From Coniferiporia sulphurascens (lineage: Eukaryota; Basidiomycota; Agaricomycetes; Hymenochaetales; Hymenochaetaceae): DNA of 64,000 bases. Location: contig NBBA01000009.1 in the NCBI GenBank assembly GCA_002794785.1, positions 372,001 to 436,000 of the forward strand, read 5' to 3'. The notes under the pieces are model-generated. The model made no database searches, had not been told where the DNA came from, and saw only the letters and a list, made by a program, of their open reading frames with translations. This document shows positions 53,605 to 64,000 of this stretch, in pieces; within the stretch, counting starts at the first letter, position 1; each line of letters starts with the position of its first letter. A program made the translations under genes and the position numbers.

Positions 53605-56123
53605 ATGGCTACTCGAGTTTCTCAGTCTCAGCCTAAGAATTCCGGCAGGCGAACCAATAGACAAAGGAATCGCAACCACAAGGAGGCCAGTGTTGTGGCA
53701 CCGACTGGACCTCAGCCAAACGATGCCAGTAAACCCGTAGGAGAAGAGAAAACGAGCACTATAAGTGTAGAAACTACGGAGACAGTAGAAGGGGATGAAG
53801 CAGATGTCTGTTGGATCTGTGCAGAACCGGTCAAGTTTTACTCCTTATCACAGTGCAACCATCGTACCTGCAATGTATGCGCGCTCAGGCTGCGGGCGCT
53901 CTACAAGAAATTGGAATGTACATTCTGCAAGGTTGATATTCACGTTATCTCTTTGCCCAACACGAATTGATCATATACCACGGAAGCATCCACAAGCCTT
54001 GGTCATATTTACATCATCGCCGTCCGCCCTGTTCGACGAGTTCCAACTGGACGATATGAATTTTAAAGACGCGAAGCTTTCCATAGTGTTCGAAACACAG
54101 GAAATGATGGAGGAAACTCTTATTCTCCTCCGCTTCAACTGTCCGGATGAAGAGTGTCCGTTTATAGCCAAGGGCTGGAACGACTTGAAGGTCCATGTTC
54201 GAGCCATGCACAGCAAGGTGATATGGTGCGTAACTCCAGGCTGCTGTTCGAGCTTTCCATAGACAGCGCAATATTTGGACAGTGATATATGCATAAGATT
54301 CAAGAAAGTATTTTCACACGAACACACTTTGTATACCTCGGCCCAGCTCCAAGTACATATGCCTTCCTTGTTTCAACGCTCCAACAAGTCGACAACCAAA
54401 GACAAAGATGTGGTGGAAGGCGGCATCCATCCTCTCTGCGAGTTTTGTAGAGAATGTTTCTTCGGCGACGATGAGTTATTCTCTCATATGCGTGAGAGGC
54501 ACGAAGAATGTTTCATATGCAAAAATCAGGGCATTCGTGACCAGTAGTAAGCATTAGTTCTTAATAGTCATGCTAACGTTCTAACATGTGTTTGGATCTT
54601 TCTACTAGTTTCTTAGACTATAACAGCCTAGTGCGTCCCTTGTTGCTATCGCTCAAGTTCATAAGACTTACTTTCGGACAGGAACGACATTTTACCAATG
54701 CCCATCATCCATGCACCCAGTCGTCGTGCCTCACCCAGAAATTTGTGGTCTTCGGTTCGCTTATTGATCTCAAGGGTCACATGGTAGAGGTGCATGGAGC
54801 AAATATGACTGCAAAAGACATGAAGGACGCCAGGAGAGTGGAAACTCACTTTGATTTTGATCGTGGCACAGGAAGGCGAGGGGATAGAGATAGGGGTCAC
54901 GATCCTGGAAGGGAGCAAGAGCGCGAGCCTCCGCCAATGCTGACTTCCCAACAAAGGCATTTAGATAGGCGGAGAGAGGGATTTGGAGCGGCACTGACGA
55001 TTGAGGACGCCCTCGGATCTGGAGCCCGTACTCCCGTATTACAACAGGGAAATGGCCGCTCGAGCCCATCCCCCTCCGGTGATGTGGACCCTGAGACTTC
55101 TCGGTGTGTATACCGTACCTAGCCCCCTCGCCTTCCAATTTAACGCGTTGCAACAGACGACACGCTACGTTCATGACCCGTGTAGCTAACCTGACCTCGG
55201 GTTCTTCCGCCGCGGCGACCTCCGCTCGTTCGGCCATCAGGTCGTTCAGGTCTAACGAGTCCGCAGCTCGGGATCTCATAACAACGTTCTATAACATTGT
55301 TGACCGAGACCTTGAGGCTACGGCCAGCTTAATTGTACCGCTTGTGGATATACTCGATGACGAGGACAAAAAGAAGGAGCTGCTCCAGTCCTTCAACGGG
55401 TTCAAAATTGAAGTATGTTTTTTTGTAATCCAGTGCTAGTGCTCCGCATTTACCATTTTATTCCTTAAGCAACAACAACAGTTTCCTGACTTGGTTCCTG
55501 GAGGACAGGAACCAGCCTATGCAGGCGTTGCAAGTGGTCGCGTATTAAACGTCAAACAGTCTACCCAACCGCGTCGATCGACAGGTCAGGTTTGGGATAG
55601 AGTCGCGCGAGCGGCAACGTCTTCTTCAACAGTTCCGGGCGCCGCTGGTCCTTCGACGCGTCCTACAGAACGTTTCCCGGCTTTGAAACGTAATACACCT
55701 TTGCCCCCTACAGTAGCCGCTCCAGCACCTGCCTTTCGGCAGCCTCAACGTACTACACCATGGGCATCATCATCTGCTGCCCCGGCGCCTACGCCTGGCC
55801 CACGGATTCACTCCGAAAATAAATCAAATGGTTCATCCGGAGGTACTGCCAATTTGTCCAAAGCAGCATTCCCTTCTCTCCCATCGACTGCACCGCGTGT
55901 TAAGCCCCCAATGAGTGGCAACCAATCGCTACGCAAGATTATCGGGGGTCAGGGACCAGCAACCAACGCTTGGAGTTCCAGTGGCGCAGAAAGCACAGAA
56001 GCATCGGTCTCGAGCAGAGATTCAGAAGAGGCCCTCGAAGACGTTTCTTCACAGCCGAAGAGGGGAAAGAAGAAGGGGAAAGAAAAGCTTACGCTGTTCA
56101 CTTTGGGCGCTTTCCCAACCTAA
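53605..56123 (+). CDS. HEL2: RING-type E3 ligase Hel2/ZNF598 family
   Basis: Hel2 senses collided ribosomes and ubiquitinates 40S proteins to start ribosome-associated quality control. The N-terminus is basic. The RING is CWICAEPVKFYSLSQCNHRTCNVCALRLR..CTFCK. The typical series of C2H2 fingers follows: NCPDEECPFIAKGWNDLKVHVRAMH, HPLCEFCRECFFGDDELFSHMRERHEECFIC, and ERHFTNAHHPC...DLKGHMVEVHG. A long Pro/Ser/Ala tail with Lys-rich end (KRGKKKGKEKL) completes it. Several introns interrupt the finger region, for example one starting near 53,931; exon reading stays open throughout. The start at 53605 (MATRVSQ) precedes the RING by about 65 residues. All zinc ligands I could check are present. Confidence 0.9.
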
Positions 56124-56217
56124 TAACTGTATTCCCGGATGTTTAAGAAAAGGCGTTACATAAACCGGGTTGCAATATATCACAAATGTCTACCTACTTG
56201 TATATCTAAGTAGGGTG

Positions 56218-57761
56218 CTACAGACGGCTTTCAGTACTATTGCTACTGGCTCGTAATTTCATGACAATCTTTCCGAACTGATCTCCTCGCTTCATCAACT
56301 CAAAACCCTTCTCAAAGTCTTCTAGACCGTCGAGGATAATAGAGACTATCGGCTTTATGTTATGAATCGTGATAAATTCCGTTGCCTCGATCAGGTCTTG
56401 CTTAGAACCCATCGTAGATCCTACGAGCCAGAGAAGCATATGAGTTGACACGTATGAGGAATTCTGAAAGAGTAAAGAAACTTACCTATCAACTTTTGGT
56501 TCCTTAGCACTTCTCTCATAGTGAAAGTTATCTTCGGTTGAGCAGTCCTAAAAGTATGTCTGTAAGCACCCAATGGCCACTTGGAAGTTTATATGTAACT
56601 ATACACACATTCCATAGCAGACAAGTTTCCCACCGGACTTGAGTAAATTTCCAGCCTTCTTAAACAGGTCTCCTCCTCCAGAATCTATGATTACTGAAAG
56701 CTCCGTTTTATCCGTTCCTAATATGTCCGCGAGGGCTGTGGGCCAGCTTTCTAGATGTGCCGATACATCGCGATCACGATTGATAATACCTTCTCTGGGA
56801 AGTAGGCTTACCTGACTTGTAGTTAACGCCGTTCCTTGCGCCGAGGCCGACCGCCTTGCTAATTTTATCGTCGCTCCCACTAGTAACATAGACGGTAGCG
56901 CCCTTGGCGAGGCAAAGCTGCATCGCAAGAAGCGCAACTCCCCCTCCTATGCCCGTGATGAGAACACTGTCGCCTCTCTGAATATTTGCGGCGACAGAGA
57001 CGGTCCTATACTCGGAAAAGAGTGAGACTGGGTACGTCAGGGAACCTAAACGGTTTACCGCCAGGCGGTGACGCCCGCAAGTGGCCATGCCGCCGCATGA
57101 TGATCTTCAAGATGGTCAGGGGCAACAATCACTTGGTCCCTTTCGACGGCGATGAAATCTGAGAAGACTCCAAGTGGGGGGAAGCTGCCTCCACCCAAGA
57201 TGCCAAATCTGGATCCGGCACAAAAGCGAACTAGGGTCAGTCCCAATACGGTGTAAGTACAAAACCGGTACGTACCGAGATTCGGGAGCGTCTGGGGACG
57301 ACGTCCATCCCCTCATAGGCACCAGAAAGACCCGTTTACCTAAAAGTTGGTCGCCGTCCATCCCGGAGGCGACAACAATCCCTATGTCGAGCAAGACGGC
57401 AGTAGTAGGTAGACTCGTAAACTCCAAGAATCAGCGGCCGCCTGTGACTTACCGAGAGCATCTGACCCCATTACGCTACCGAAGTTAATGCCCGGATACT
57501 GGCCTTTTCTGATCCATAGCTGATAGCTCGGAAAAAGTGCGAGGTGAACGAAGTAGGGTGCAAGAAGGAGTACTACATTAGTGTGTATATTGATGCACTA
57601 CTTACGTCGCGATGATTGAAAGCAACCGCCGAGACTTTGACTAGAATTTCATCCGACCGAAGATTATAATTGAGCTTCGTAATTTCCAAGGTAGCATCAT
57701 GATAGATGGGCGATGAGTTAAGAAGAGACCTTTTTATCACAATAGATCGGTTCAGCTGCAT
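56218..57761 (-). CDS. MDR-family zinc-type alcohol dehydrogenase / quinone oxidoreductase
   Basis: A multi-exon gene for a medium-chain dehydrogenase/reductase. Features: an N-terminal GroES-like domain (LEITKLNYNLRSDEILVKVSAVAFNHRD, WIRKGQYPG, GSVMGSDALG), a lid with GILGGGSFPPLG, AAAWPLAGVTAWRAV, then the cofactor fold with VLITGIGGGVALLAMQLCLAKGA, SVIIDSGGG and YGMT. The end is FGKIVMKLRA. It lacks the four-Cys structural zinc site, so it is closer to zinc-free NADPH quinone reductase or YogA-like proteins. Substrate unknown. The start is at 57761; an intron follows at VAFNHRD. It is divergent from a small gene at 58142. Confidence 0.85.
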
Positions 57762-58141
57762 CGTCTCAAGTTACCCAGAGTTGTACTTGCTGAGGGAGAA
57801 GTCGCCACAGTTCAGTATCACTAGTACTACTAGTACTATGATAGTACTTAATATATCGAAAACCCATTCTCAGGCAATTACCAGGTTGGGCAGCCGGCGT
57901 CGTGGCTTCGATTAATCATACGTTTCGATCTCATCAGCGAACTTCATCTTCTAGTCGGCGGTCGGCGACATCGGCGACTTCGCCGACTCAATGATGTGAT
58001 GACCTTCTTCGCCGCCATCCCATACAGGTTTTCGCCGATTCCTCGTTAGACTCAGACGGAATCTGTCTGAGAGTACAGTATATAAGGCTCTCCGAGTCCG
58101 TGTGCGGTCCTTACTACCATAGTCACTCCAGCAGAACCCAC
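57762..58141. promoter_or_regulatory. Divergent region with CGGCG cluster, short tandem repeats and a TATA box
   Basis: CGGCG units occur at 57956-57960, 57963-57967 and about 57972-57976. Inverted CGCCG copies lie near 57,982 and 58,033. Two tandem copies of ACTAGTACT (57820-57837) are followed by a related ATAGTACT. TATATAA at 58079-58085 precedes the small gene on the + strand by 57 bases. The motif density is high for 380 bases. Function is inferred. Confidence 0.55.
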
Positions 58142-58673
58142 ATGAATTTCAACACTCGTCCAAACGACAGATACGCACTGCCAGCACTGGCGCCCTCCCA
58201 ACATGATATTCCCGTAGCTGTGGCAGAATGCCTTACTGTGATGAAACATGCATATTGCCGGATTGAAACCCTCCTGACACATCAGTACGGACCCGGCGTC
58301 CCCGGCCCAAGGCCGGGCGTGCCTCAGGGATACCCCTATCCTCTTCGGGCCTTCCCTGCCGGCGGGATCCTGATATACGGAGTTCAACCCAAGAAGAACC
58401 AAAGACCCTGTCATGGTTGTCGGACGCGGAGGAAGAAGGTACGTATTGTTGTTGCGTAATCTTCAATAACTCTGAACATTGAACTGGACTGGCCGTTACT
58501 ACTAGTGCAATTTGATCTCGTTTTTCCCTTATTTATGCAAGAGATGCTCGGACATGGGATTGCATGCGTGTCCTCTTCCTAACCATGTTAGCAACTTGAA
58601 CGTTGCAGTCAATAAGCCTGTCAAAACTGAAGTACATATTCCTTCATTCCCCACGACTGGCGAGTTTGGCTAA
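58142..58673 (+). CDS. Small protein with Cys-rich basic motif, unknown function
   Basis: A strong TATA box upstream, an ATG at 58142 and one intron (58439-58541) give 142 residues. The first 85 residues are Pro/His-rich (YALPALAPSQHD, GYPYPLRAFPAGG). A Cys motif is then assembled across the intron: RPCHGCRTRRKK joined to RCSDMGLHACPLPNHV. This looks like the first half of a Zn2Cys6 zinc cluster, but the spacing is C-x2-C-x7-C rather than C-x2-C-x6-C, and the fifth and sixth Cys are not in place. The protein stops 44 codons later. It could be a reduced DNA-binding protein or a decaying transcription factor gene. Confidence 0.55.
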
Positions 58674-58966
58674 TACCTCCCGCAGCCGAAGGACGGCGAC
58701 TTTATGGACAAACATTTGCCCGGTACTGAAGGAAACTGTGCTTGATCCACCTGGCCGCACTTCGGGATTCGGCCTGATACAAGACCAGACTAATCTATGC
58801 GTCTTGACAAGTACGAAATCTAAGTTGGGCCCGCAAACGAATGATTTGCGTCCGGTCGTACGACCTCATTTCGCTTTTGTTATACGTTTTGTTACCGAAT
58901 TTTCTTAAGGCTTTGCATAGAGCTTGACAAGCGTAGCTATGTCCGTACTATCTGTCAAGTATCTGC

Positions 58967-61891
58967 TTATTCTTCATCATCTTCCTCCATTTTCCCACTG
59001 TCCATCTCCCCTCTTATATACTCCACCCCCCCATACGGCACCCTGTCCCTTTGAAGTTGTCCCAATAGCCAATCTATACGACAGAGGCCGCTTGCTGTGG
59101 CGGAGGCAAGGAGTGGTGCACGAGCGAGGCCCCCACCATTATTCCAAACCACGCGTGTGACGGATATTTCTGGGGACCACGCACCCGTGCCAAAGGCGGG
59201 AGCTGAGGAGTCTGCTGACTGTTTACTAGCTTTCCGTCCGGTGCTCGATCTGTCTGGAATTTCCTAGAAGTGGCTATGTATGAACTGAAGTCATGGATAA
59301 ATAAAATTTTATTTATGTACCTGAGGAAGGAATTGCTCAAGCATCCTAAATTCGCGTGTTTTCCTACTGTAATCCAGTTGAAAGATTTTGTAGTATAAAA
59401 ACGGCTATGCACAAAATTGAGCTGTGAATGAATATATGAACAACAGTTTCTTACAGTCGCGGCACTTCGTCTGGTAGACTTTAATATATTTGTAGACAGG
59501 ACCGAACCATCGGCTGAGCCAACTGCAAGTTGCGAATGATAGTCAGACGAGTGCAAGCTCTGCGTGAGGAGCATGTGAGTATAGCGACAGTCAGCAATAT
59601 AAAAGGCGTACCCAAATTGGACCCCCGGCCTCAACCAAGTGATGACCTCGCCCAAGCATGCTCGGAGACAATGTAAACGTTTTAACAATGTTTTCCAAAT
59701 CGATACTTATGACACCTGTTGAATATCGAGAGTATATTATGGCCGCAGCGACGTCTACAAAAAAGCTTCGTTAAAAACAACCAAAGAAATCGTCAAGAAA
59801 ACTTACCCCGTGTCCTGTTAACAATGTTACCGCACCCATCCCTAAGGTCAGTCAGGACTTCACAGCCATCGTAGCCGCCACTAGTAATCATGCACGGATC
59901 CTCTGTGAATTTCAGGCATCCGTCAGGAGAGACCCTGGGTACTTGGACCCATTGTACCGAGCGGATAGCAGATTGGTGAACCGATAAATAATGCGTTGGA
60001 AGCAAGTCCACTATTGACAAATAAATATATGAATAAGACCGTGAATAAACACGTCGTACCTTGAAGCGAGCCACGCGCAAGAGCATCCTTAATGTCATAG
60101 ACGGCGATAGACCCTTCGAGTAGTAAGTTAGTTATGTGGATTTATAAATCATAAATTGACGTACCGTTTGCGCAGCCGACTGCCAAGCGTTCGCTGTTTG
60201 CCCAATCAATGGTCCAGATGCTCGTCTCTTCCAGCTCTATTCGGACAACAGGGTTCACCTTAACTGCAGGTAATGGTTTAGAGTCGAAACATTCTTTTCG
60301 CGAAGCGTCCTAACCGTAGATCGGACTCTCCGTTGCCTGGGGCTGTAGATCATCTGGATCGGGAATAACAAAAACTGACATCGATCCGTCTTCAAAGGTG
60401 CCTGCCAAAACACCGAGTTTTCGAATACCGGTTTCCCGTTTCGATACCCACTTTTTGAGTAGACTGTCAAGCTGAGAAGCGAGAAGAAACAGGGAGTAGA
60501 GATAATTACCGAATCGTTTGAGGGGAGCGGACACCATTTTATCTCCTGCGCGGGTCCACAATCGATACATATAACCATTTCGCATTTAGTCACCCCAATA
60601 TCCCAGCTCTCCTCAACGGCCTTCTCTTTGCCCTTAGTTGATCCGTGTGCGGCTGTTTGAACATATTCTGGACTGAAGCTCCATATCTGGATACATGCTG
60701 GGGATGGGACAATGCATTTCACGCCGATGTCAGGCGAATGTGAGTCTGAAGGCAGAGGAGCAACGGCTATATACTGTTTGTAAGAACGATCTTGTATTTG
60801 GACCGGATGAGTAAGTAATTGTTCCAAGTTGAAGCTAAAGCGCGTTCATTACTTACAAGGATGGTCTTCAACATATATGGGGCACCAGTCGATCCCCCAC
60901 ACAGGCCCGCCGGCATAAAAGACATGAGCCTTTGATCCATTGATATGTTCAGCTGTTGCGAGAATTAGTGCAACTCAAGCAGACGGAAATTAACATACAT
61001 ATCTTGATGCTATCGAAAGTCCTTAATTCTCTTTTGACATCCTTTCCTGGCAGACCAAAGTAACAATTTACGGAAGACAAATTTGGTGATTCGAAGGAAC
61101 TGCCATTCATCGGAAGATATTTTTTTGCTTCTCTGTACCGTGAATGAGTCAAAGTTATCCCTATGCGTAAATCTCAGAACATACTGTCCGTCAATAATTA
61201 CGATGTCCCCAACTTCCACGGTCTCGTGTACTTTTGGTCTCCGCGTCGCTTCTGTCTCGAGTTTTCCATCCTCCACGGGATTTGACTCCTTCCACCAAGA
61301 TCTGTCTTCCATGAACTCCCATATAGGACCATGCCCAACATTATGCCCGCTTGCTTTGTTGTACCTGTCCATGACAAGCTTGCTAAATGTCCAGTTGTTT
61401 GTTGGGATAATTACAGACGACCCGAATGGTTTAGGTGACTGAATGAGCCGCTCAACCCGCGCTGTACGCCAGTACAAGGGACTTGCACGGTGCCTGTGAT
61501 CGGGCGCAGGCATTGGCAACGCATACTGTTGACGGTTTCCGGGTCTCGAAAGAACGGATTTCTGAGTAAGTGGCTGCCGAGGGGTGCCCGAAGCAGACGT
61601 GGGCCGCTTTTTTGACCTTTCAGAAGCCTTTTTTGGTTTGGACGCTCTGCTTGCTACCAACATACTGTCTTCGTTGCCATCTCCAGATGTGTTCACAGAA
61701 AGTTGAGTCGACTCGGCAACATAGTCGATTTCTTCTGCGTCATCTTCAGCTTCCTCCTTGTTATCTCCCAGCTGGAATTCGTCGCTACTAGCCCCATCAT
61801 CAATGTTTAGAATAGCTTCATTGTCCGAACCAGCCTCAAAAGTAGCAGCATAGCTAGGACGCGCCTTTCGTGGGCGCAGTTCTCTTGCCAT
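58967..61891 (-). CDS. TFIIIC subunit, Tfc6/GTF3C2-like WD40 protein
   Basis: A multi-exon gene for a WD40 protein of the TFIIIC type, which binds tRNA and 5S gene promoters. The acidic N-terminus (RELRPRKARPSYAATFEAGSD, runs of Asp/Glu) precedes a region with YWRTARVERLI and NNWTFSKLVMDRY. The propeller follows with VFYAGGPVWGIDWCP, QYIAVAPLPS, CIQIWSFSPE, EIKWCPLPSND, LGVLAGTFEDGSMSVFVIPD, TIDWANSERLAVGCANG, MITSGGYDGCEVLTDLRD, LAVGSADGSV. The C-terminus has AWSPEISVTRVVWNNGGG and ends GKMEEDDEE. The GGPIWALDWCP-type motif is typical of Tfc6/GTF3C2. Exons run in phase where traced; not every intron was resolved. Start at 61891. Confidence 0.8.
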
Positions 61892-62065
61892 GATGTCTGA
61901 AGAATGAGCCTGAGTATGTGGCTGGAATTAGTAACCAGAAGGGGAACCATTTTCCACGGTAGATGCTTTGCCGCTTCAGAAGTTAAGAGACGCGTTTTGA
62001 CTCTCTTCAACGGTCCTTCTGCCTGCATTTCGCTTCAACCGCTCGTTTTATTTCCCGCTGGTGCA

Positions 62066-62492
62066 ATGCGTCCTATTCCAAGCATTTACAAGGCTGCACT
62101 CAGGAGGTCTATCGTAGTCAATAGGTGTACCTGCGCGCGCTTTTACTCTGTAGAGGCTTCCACGGAAGCTGCGCGATCAGGCAAGACCAGCCGGAAGGGA
62201 GCGGAATGTGAGTACCGGCTATACTTTTCCTCTTTTACGGCGAGACTTATCCTTTCTAGCGGCTCCCTTATCGACCTGTCCGGAGAACACCATTCTGGTG
62301 GGCTTGAACTATCTGAAGGGACAGACTCCGGTCCTTGCGCTGAAGGACGAAGAGTATCCGCCATGGTTGTGGAACCTTTTGAAGCCTAAGGTTTACCCGG
62401 ATGATGGACCCGGAGGAAAGGGTCAGAAGATGCGACTGCGGGCAGCGAACCGGCAACGGATAAAGGAGCAAAACTTTTTGAAGACGCAATAG
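62066..62492 (+). CDS. MRPL37: Mitochondrial large-subunit ribosomal protein mL54
   Basis: Two exons (intron 62208-62259) give 124 residues of the mL54 family (yeast Mrpl37), a mitoribosome component. The N-terminus is a presequence rich in Arg and Ser. The family core is CPENTILVGLNYLKGQTPVL, LKDEEYPPWLWNLLKPK and a basic end with RLRAANRQRIKEQN. The start at 62066 was chosen because the upstream in-frame Met at 61904 lies in the leader. The gene is divergent from the Tfc6-like gene, 174 bases apart. Confidence 0.9.
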
Positions 62493-62942
62493 TGTCTCTG
62501 GGCTTCCAGCATCTTTGGAGATCGCATGGTTTCCTTGTACGTCCTTGACGCATTAATTCAGGCTTCCGTTATCTAAAAGGTGCTCAGGTCTTTCCTATAC
62601 AGCACTGTTATTGTGGCTCTTCATTAATGTAGACGTGGCTTCATACTTCATACTCTCTAGCAACTCGCGCGCCTAACCCGTTACGCAAGGGTAAATAGAT
62701 AATCATAATCTGCGCCCTGATGCCTCTTATGACATTATCGGGCATTTGAGGGGCTCATGTCTTTCAGTGTGACAACAGTATGCGCCAAATTGGAATGGCC
62801 AAGACATGATAGAAATTGGATAATATTTTACAGCCGACAATGCAATGAATGGTATATGTATCTACTTATAATTCAGCAACTCGAACCATTAACCCTGAGG
62901 GCGAGGTCCGAGGATGTAACGAAGGTAGATGCATCTATTGGA
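62493..62942. other. Convergent intergenic region
   Basis: No gene is seen between the convergent mL54 and choline-transporter-like genes. It is AT-rich. Confidence 0.45.
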
Positions 62943-64000
62943 TTATACATAGTCGAGTCCCAGCATCATAGAATCGTCACTCTCGCGACTCTCGTCTAAA
63001 TTTCTCGAATGAGAAAGAGCGGGGGAATGAATGCCCAGCTGAGTGTCCCTGTGGGATTGTCCTATTAATTGCCGCGTTGTTAAGTCCTCATCACTTGAAT
63101 CCAGTGGCAGGGCCGTATGAGCAAGTAGACGTGGCGGCGGGGCGGCTGGCTGGGGTGTACGCATCGCCATGCGCGAATGCCGCTCCTGTGCATGCACTTG
63201 GGTGGGCGTTTGCCATTCAAACTAGACATAAAGAAAGGGTGTTAAAATTCAAAGGGTATTGAAGATCAAGGAATGTTTAAACATACTGCACGGAAGACGT
63301 CCTCACGGTGTATGGCACCTACATCACGATCGATGCAATAACACATGTAAAGTGTATCCGCACTATGGATAGGGGTCAATAGACGCTTGATATTGTAGGA
63401 TGAACACGCACGTATCCTCGACTAAACCGACACAAAACCTTCCAACAAGGACAGTCACTCCACCGGCTAATAAAGTAGCCACAGGGGCGTAGCCTGGCGC
63501 ATTCAGCGTGTGCGCCACGAAGAGGTAAGTGCTCAAAGCAAATGGAAATGTAAGGGTCAATGGGGTTATCGTCAAGATGGCTAGAGAAGCTTTAAGCAAT
63601 TCAGGAATGCTTAAATATATTATTAAGTGATGAGGAAACGTCAGCTTACGGTCAAGTCCGGATCTCCGGTACCTTACTCTCCCCCCCGAATTTGACACAG
63701 CTAATGTTAGAGCACGAGCGCGTTTTGCGCTCGAAAAAAACGCGTCTCCCGTCAAGCCAACATACACCAGTGCAAGGGTACTGAGAGTTCCGGACATGTT
63801 CTCCAACAGATTCAACGGGAAAGCGAACCAGGGTATGAATGGCATGGGAGCCTTTCTTAAAAGATAGGAAAGAAGCGACAATATACGGACCCCCGTGAGC
63901 AAGAGGGCAGATAACACAATCGATCCCAGTGACATGTCCGTGGACCTTTGCAAAGCTGCATGGGCTCGGTAGGTATCCATCGGAGGAGGTTCGGGTGCTT
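62943..64000 (-). CDS. Choline transporter-like (CTL/Pns1) membrane protein, partial
   Basis: The 3' part of a CTL-family gene; the 5' part lies beyond the window end. The visible protein has several membrane spans: SLGSIVLSALLLTGVRILSL, IPWFAFPLNLLENMSGTLS, LVYVGLTGDAFFSSAKRA, LAILTITPLTLTFPFALSTY and a last span GYAPVATLLAGGVTVLVG. The typical end is GLVEDTADTLYMCYCID. The family signature DTLYMC requires an intron with donor within VEDT and acceptor before GCGGAT (about 63,402-63,353). The cytosolic tail (63,220-62,943) is Pro/Ser-rich and acidic, ending MMLGLDYV. Yeast Pns1 is of unknown transport role, so the substrate is not assigned. Confidence 0.82.

Overview
This is nuclear DNA of a filamentous basidiomycete, most likely an Agaricomycete. 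Genes are dense on both strands and cut by many introns of roughly 50-65 nt. The exons rejoin into recognisable fungal proteins: Cbp3, PDX1, Argonaute, Ypt1, eIF4A, ATP synthase epsilon, COX4/5, Ubp3/USP10, Hel2, TFIIIC Tfc6, mL49 and mL54. I reconstructed exons by hand, and for most genes the spliced lengths come out as whole codons.

Layout. 1-9 kb: mitoribosomal mL49, a long disordered protein of unknown role, the bc1 chaperone Cbp3 and the vitamin B6 synthase PDX1, then an intron-containing tRNA-Asn. 10-24.8 kb: a catabolic cluster (below). 25-32 kb: Argonaute, Ypt1/Rab1 and a membrane-anchored aspartic protease. 33-39.8 kb: a small zinc-ribbon protein, an MFS transporter, eIF4A and a dual-specificity phosphatase. 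40-46 kb: a Rab4-like GTPase, ATP synthase epsilon, COX4/5 and a Ubp3/USP10 deubiquitinase. 46.6-53.4 kb: a polyQ zinc-finger protein, a 5'-truncated LINE with target-site duplication, and a coiled-coil protein. 53.6-64 kb: the collision sensor Hel2/ZNF598, an MDR oxidoreductase, a small cysteine-motif protein, Tfc6, mL54 and a choline-transporter-like gene cut by the window end.

The standout is 9,986-24,762. Seven consecutive genes look like a complete eukaryotic hydantoin-utilisation cluster: hydantoin racemase (Dcg1 family), class II aldolase/adducin protein, NCS1 permease, dihydropyrimidinase/D-hydantoinase, Zn2Cys6 regulator, nitrilase-fold N-carbamoyl-D-amino acid amidohydrolase and D-amino acid oxidase. 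Inferred route: the permease imports 5-substituted hydantoins, the racemase equilibrates the C5 stereocentre, the hydantoinase opens the ring, the carbamoylase releases a D-amino acid with CO2 and NH3, and the oxidase gives a 2-oxo acid, NH3 and H2O2. Bacterial hyu operons encode the first steps. Here every gene is spliced with fungal introns, three divergent pairs share promoters, and the promoters carry recurring CGG/GCCGACG-type elements that suit the resident Zn2Cys6 factor. The function is inferred from families and context and is untested.

Other points: four GC-AG introns proven by protein continuity, a pogo-like MITE between the hydantoinase and regulator genes, and a young LINE fragment with a perfect target-site duplication.
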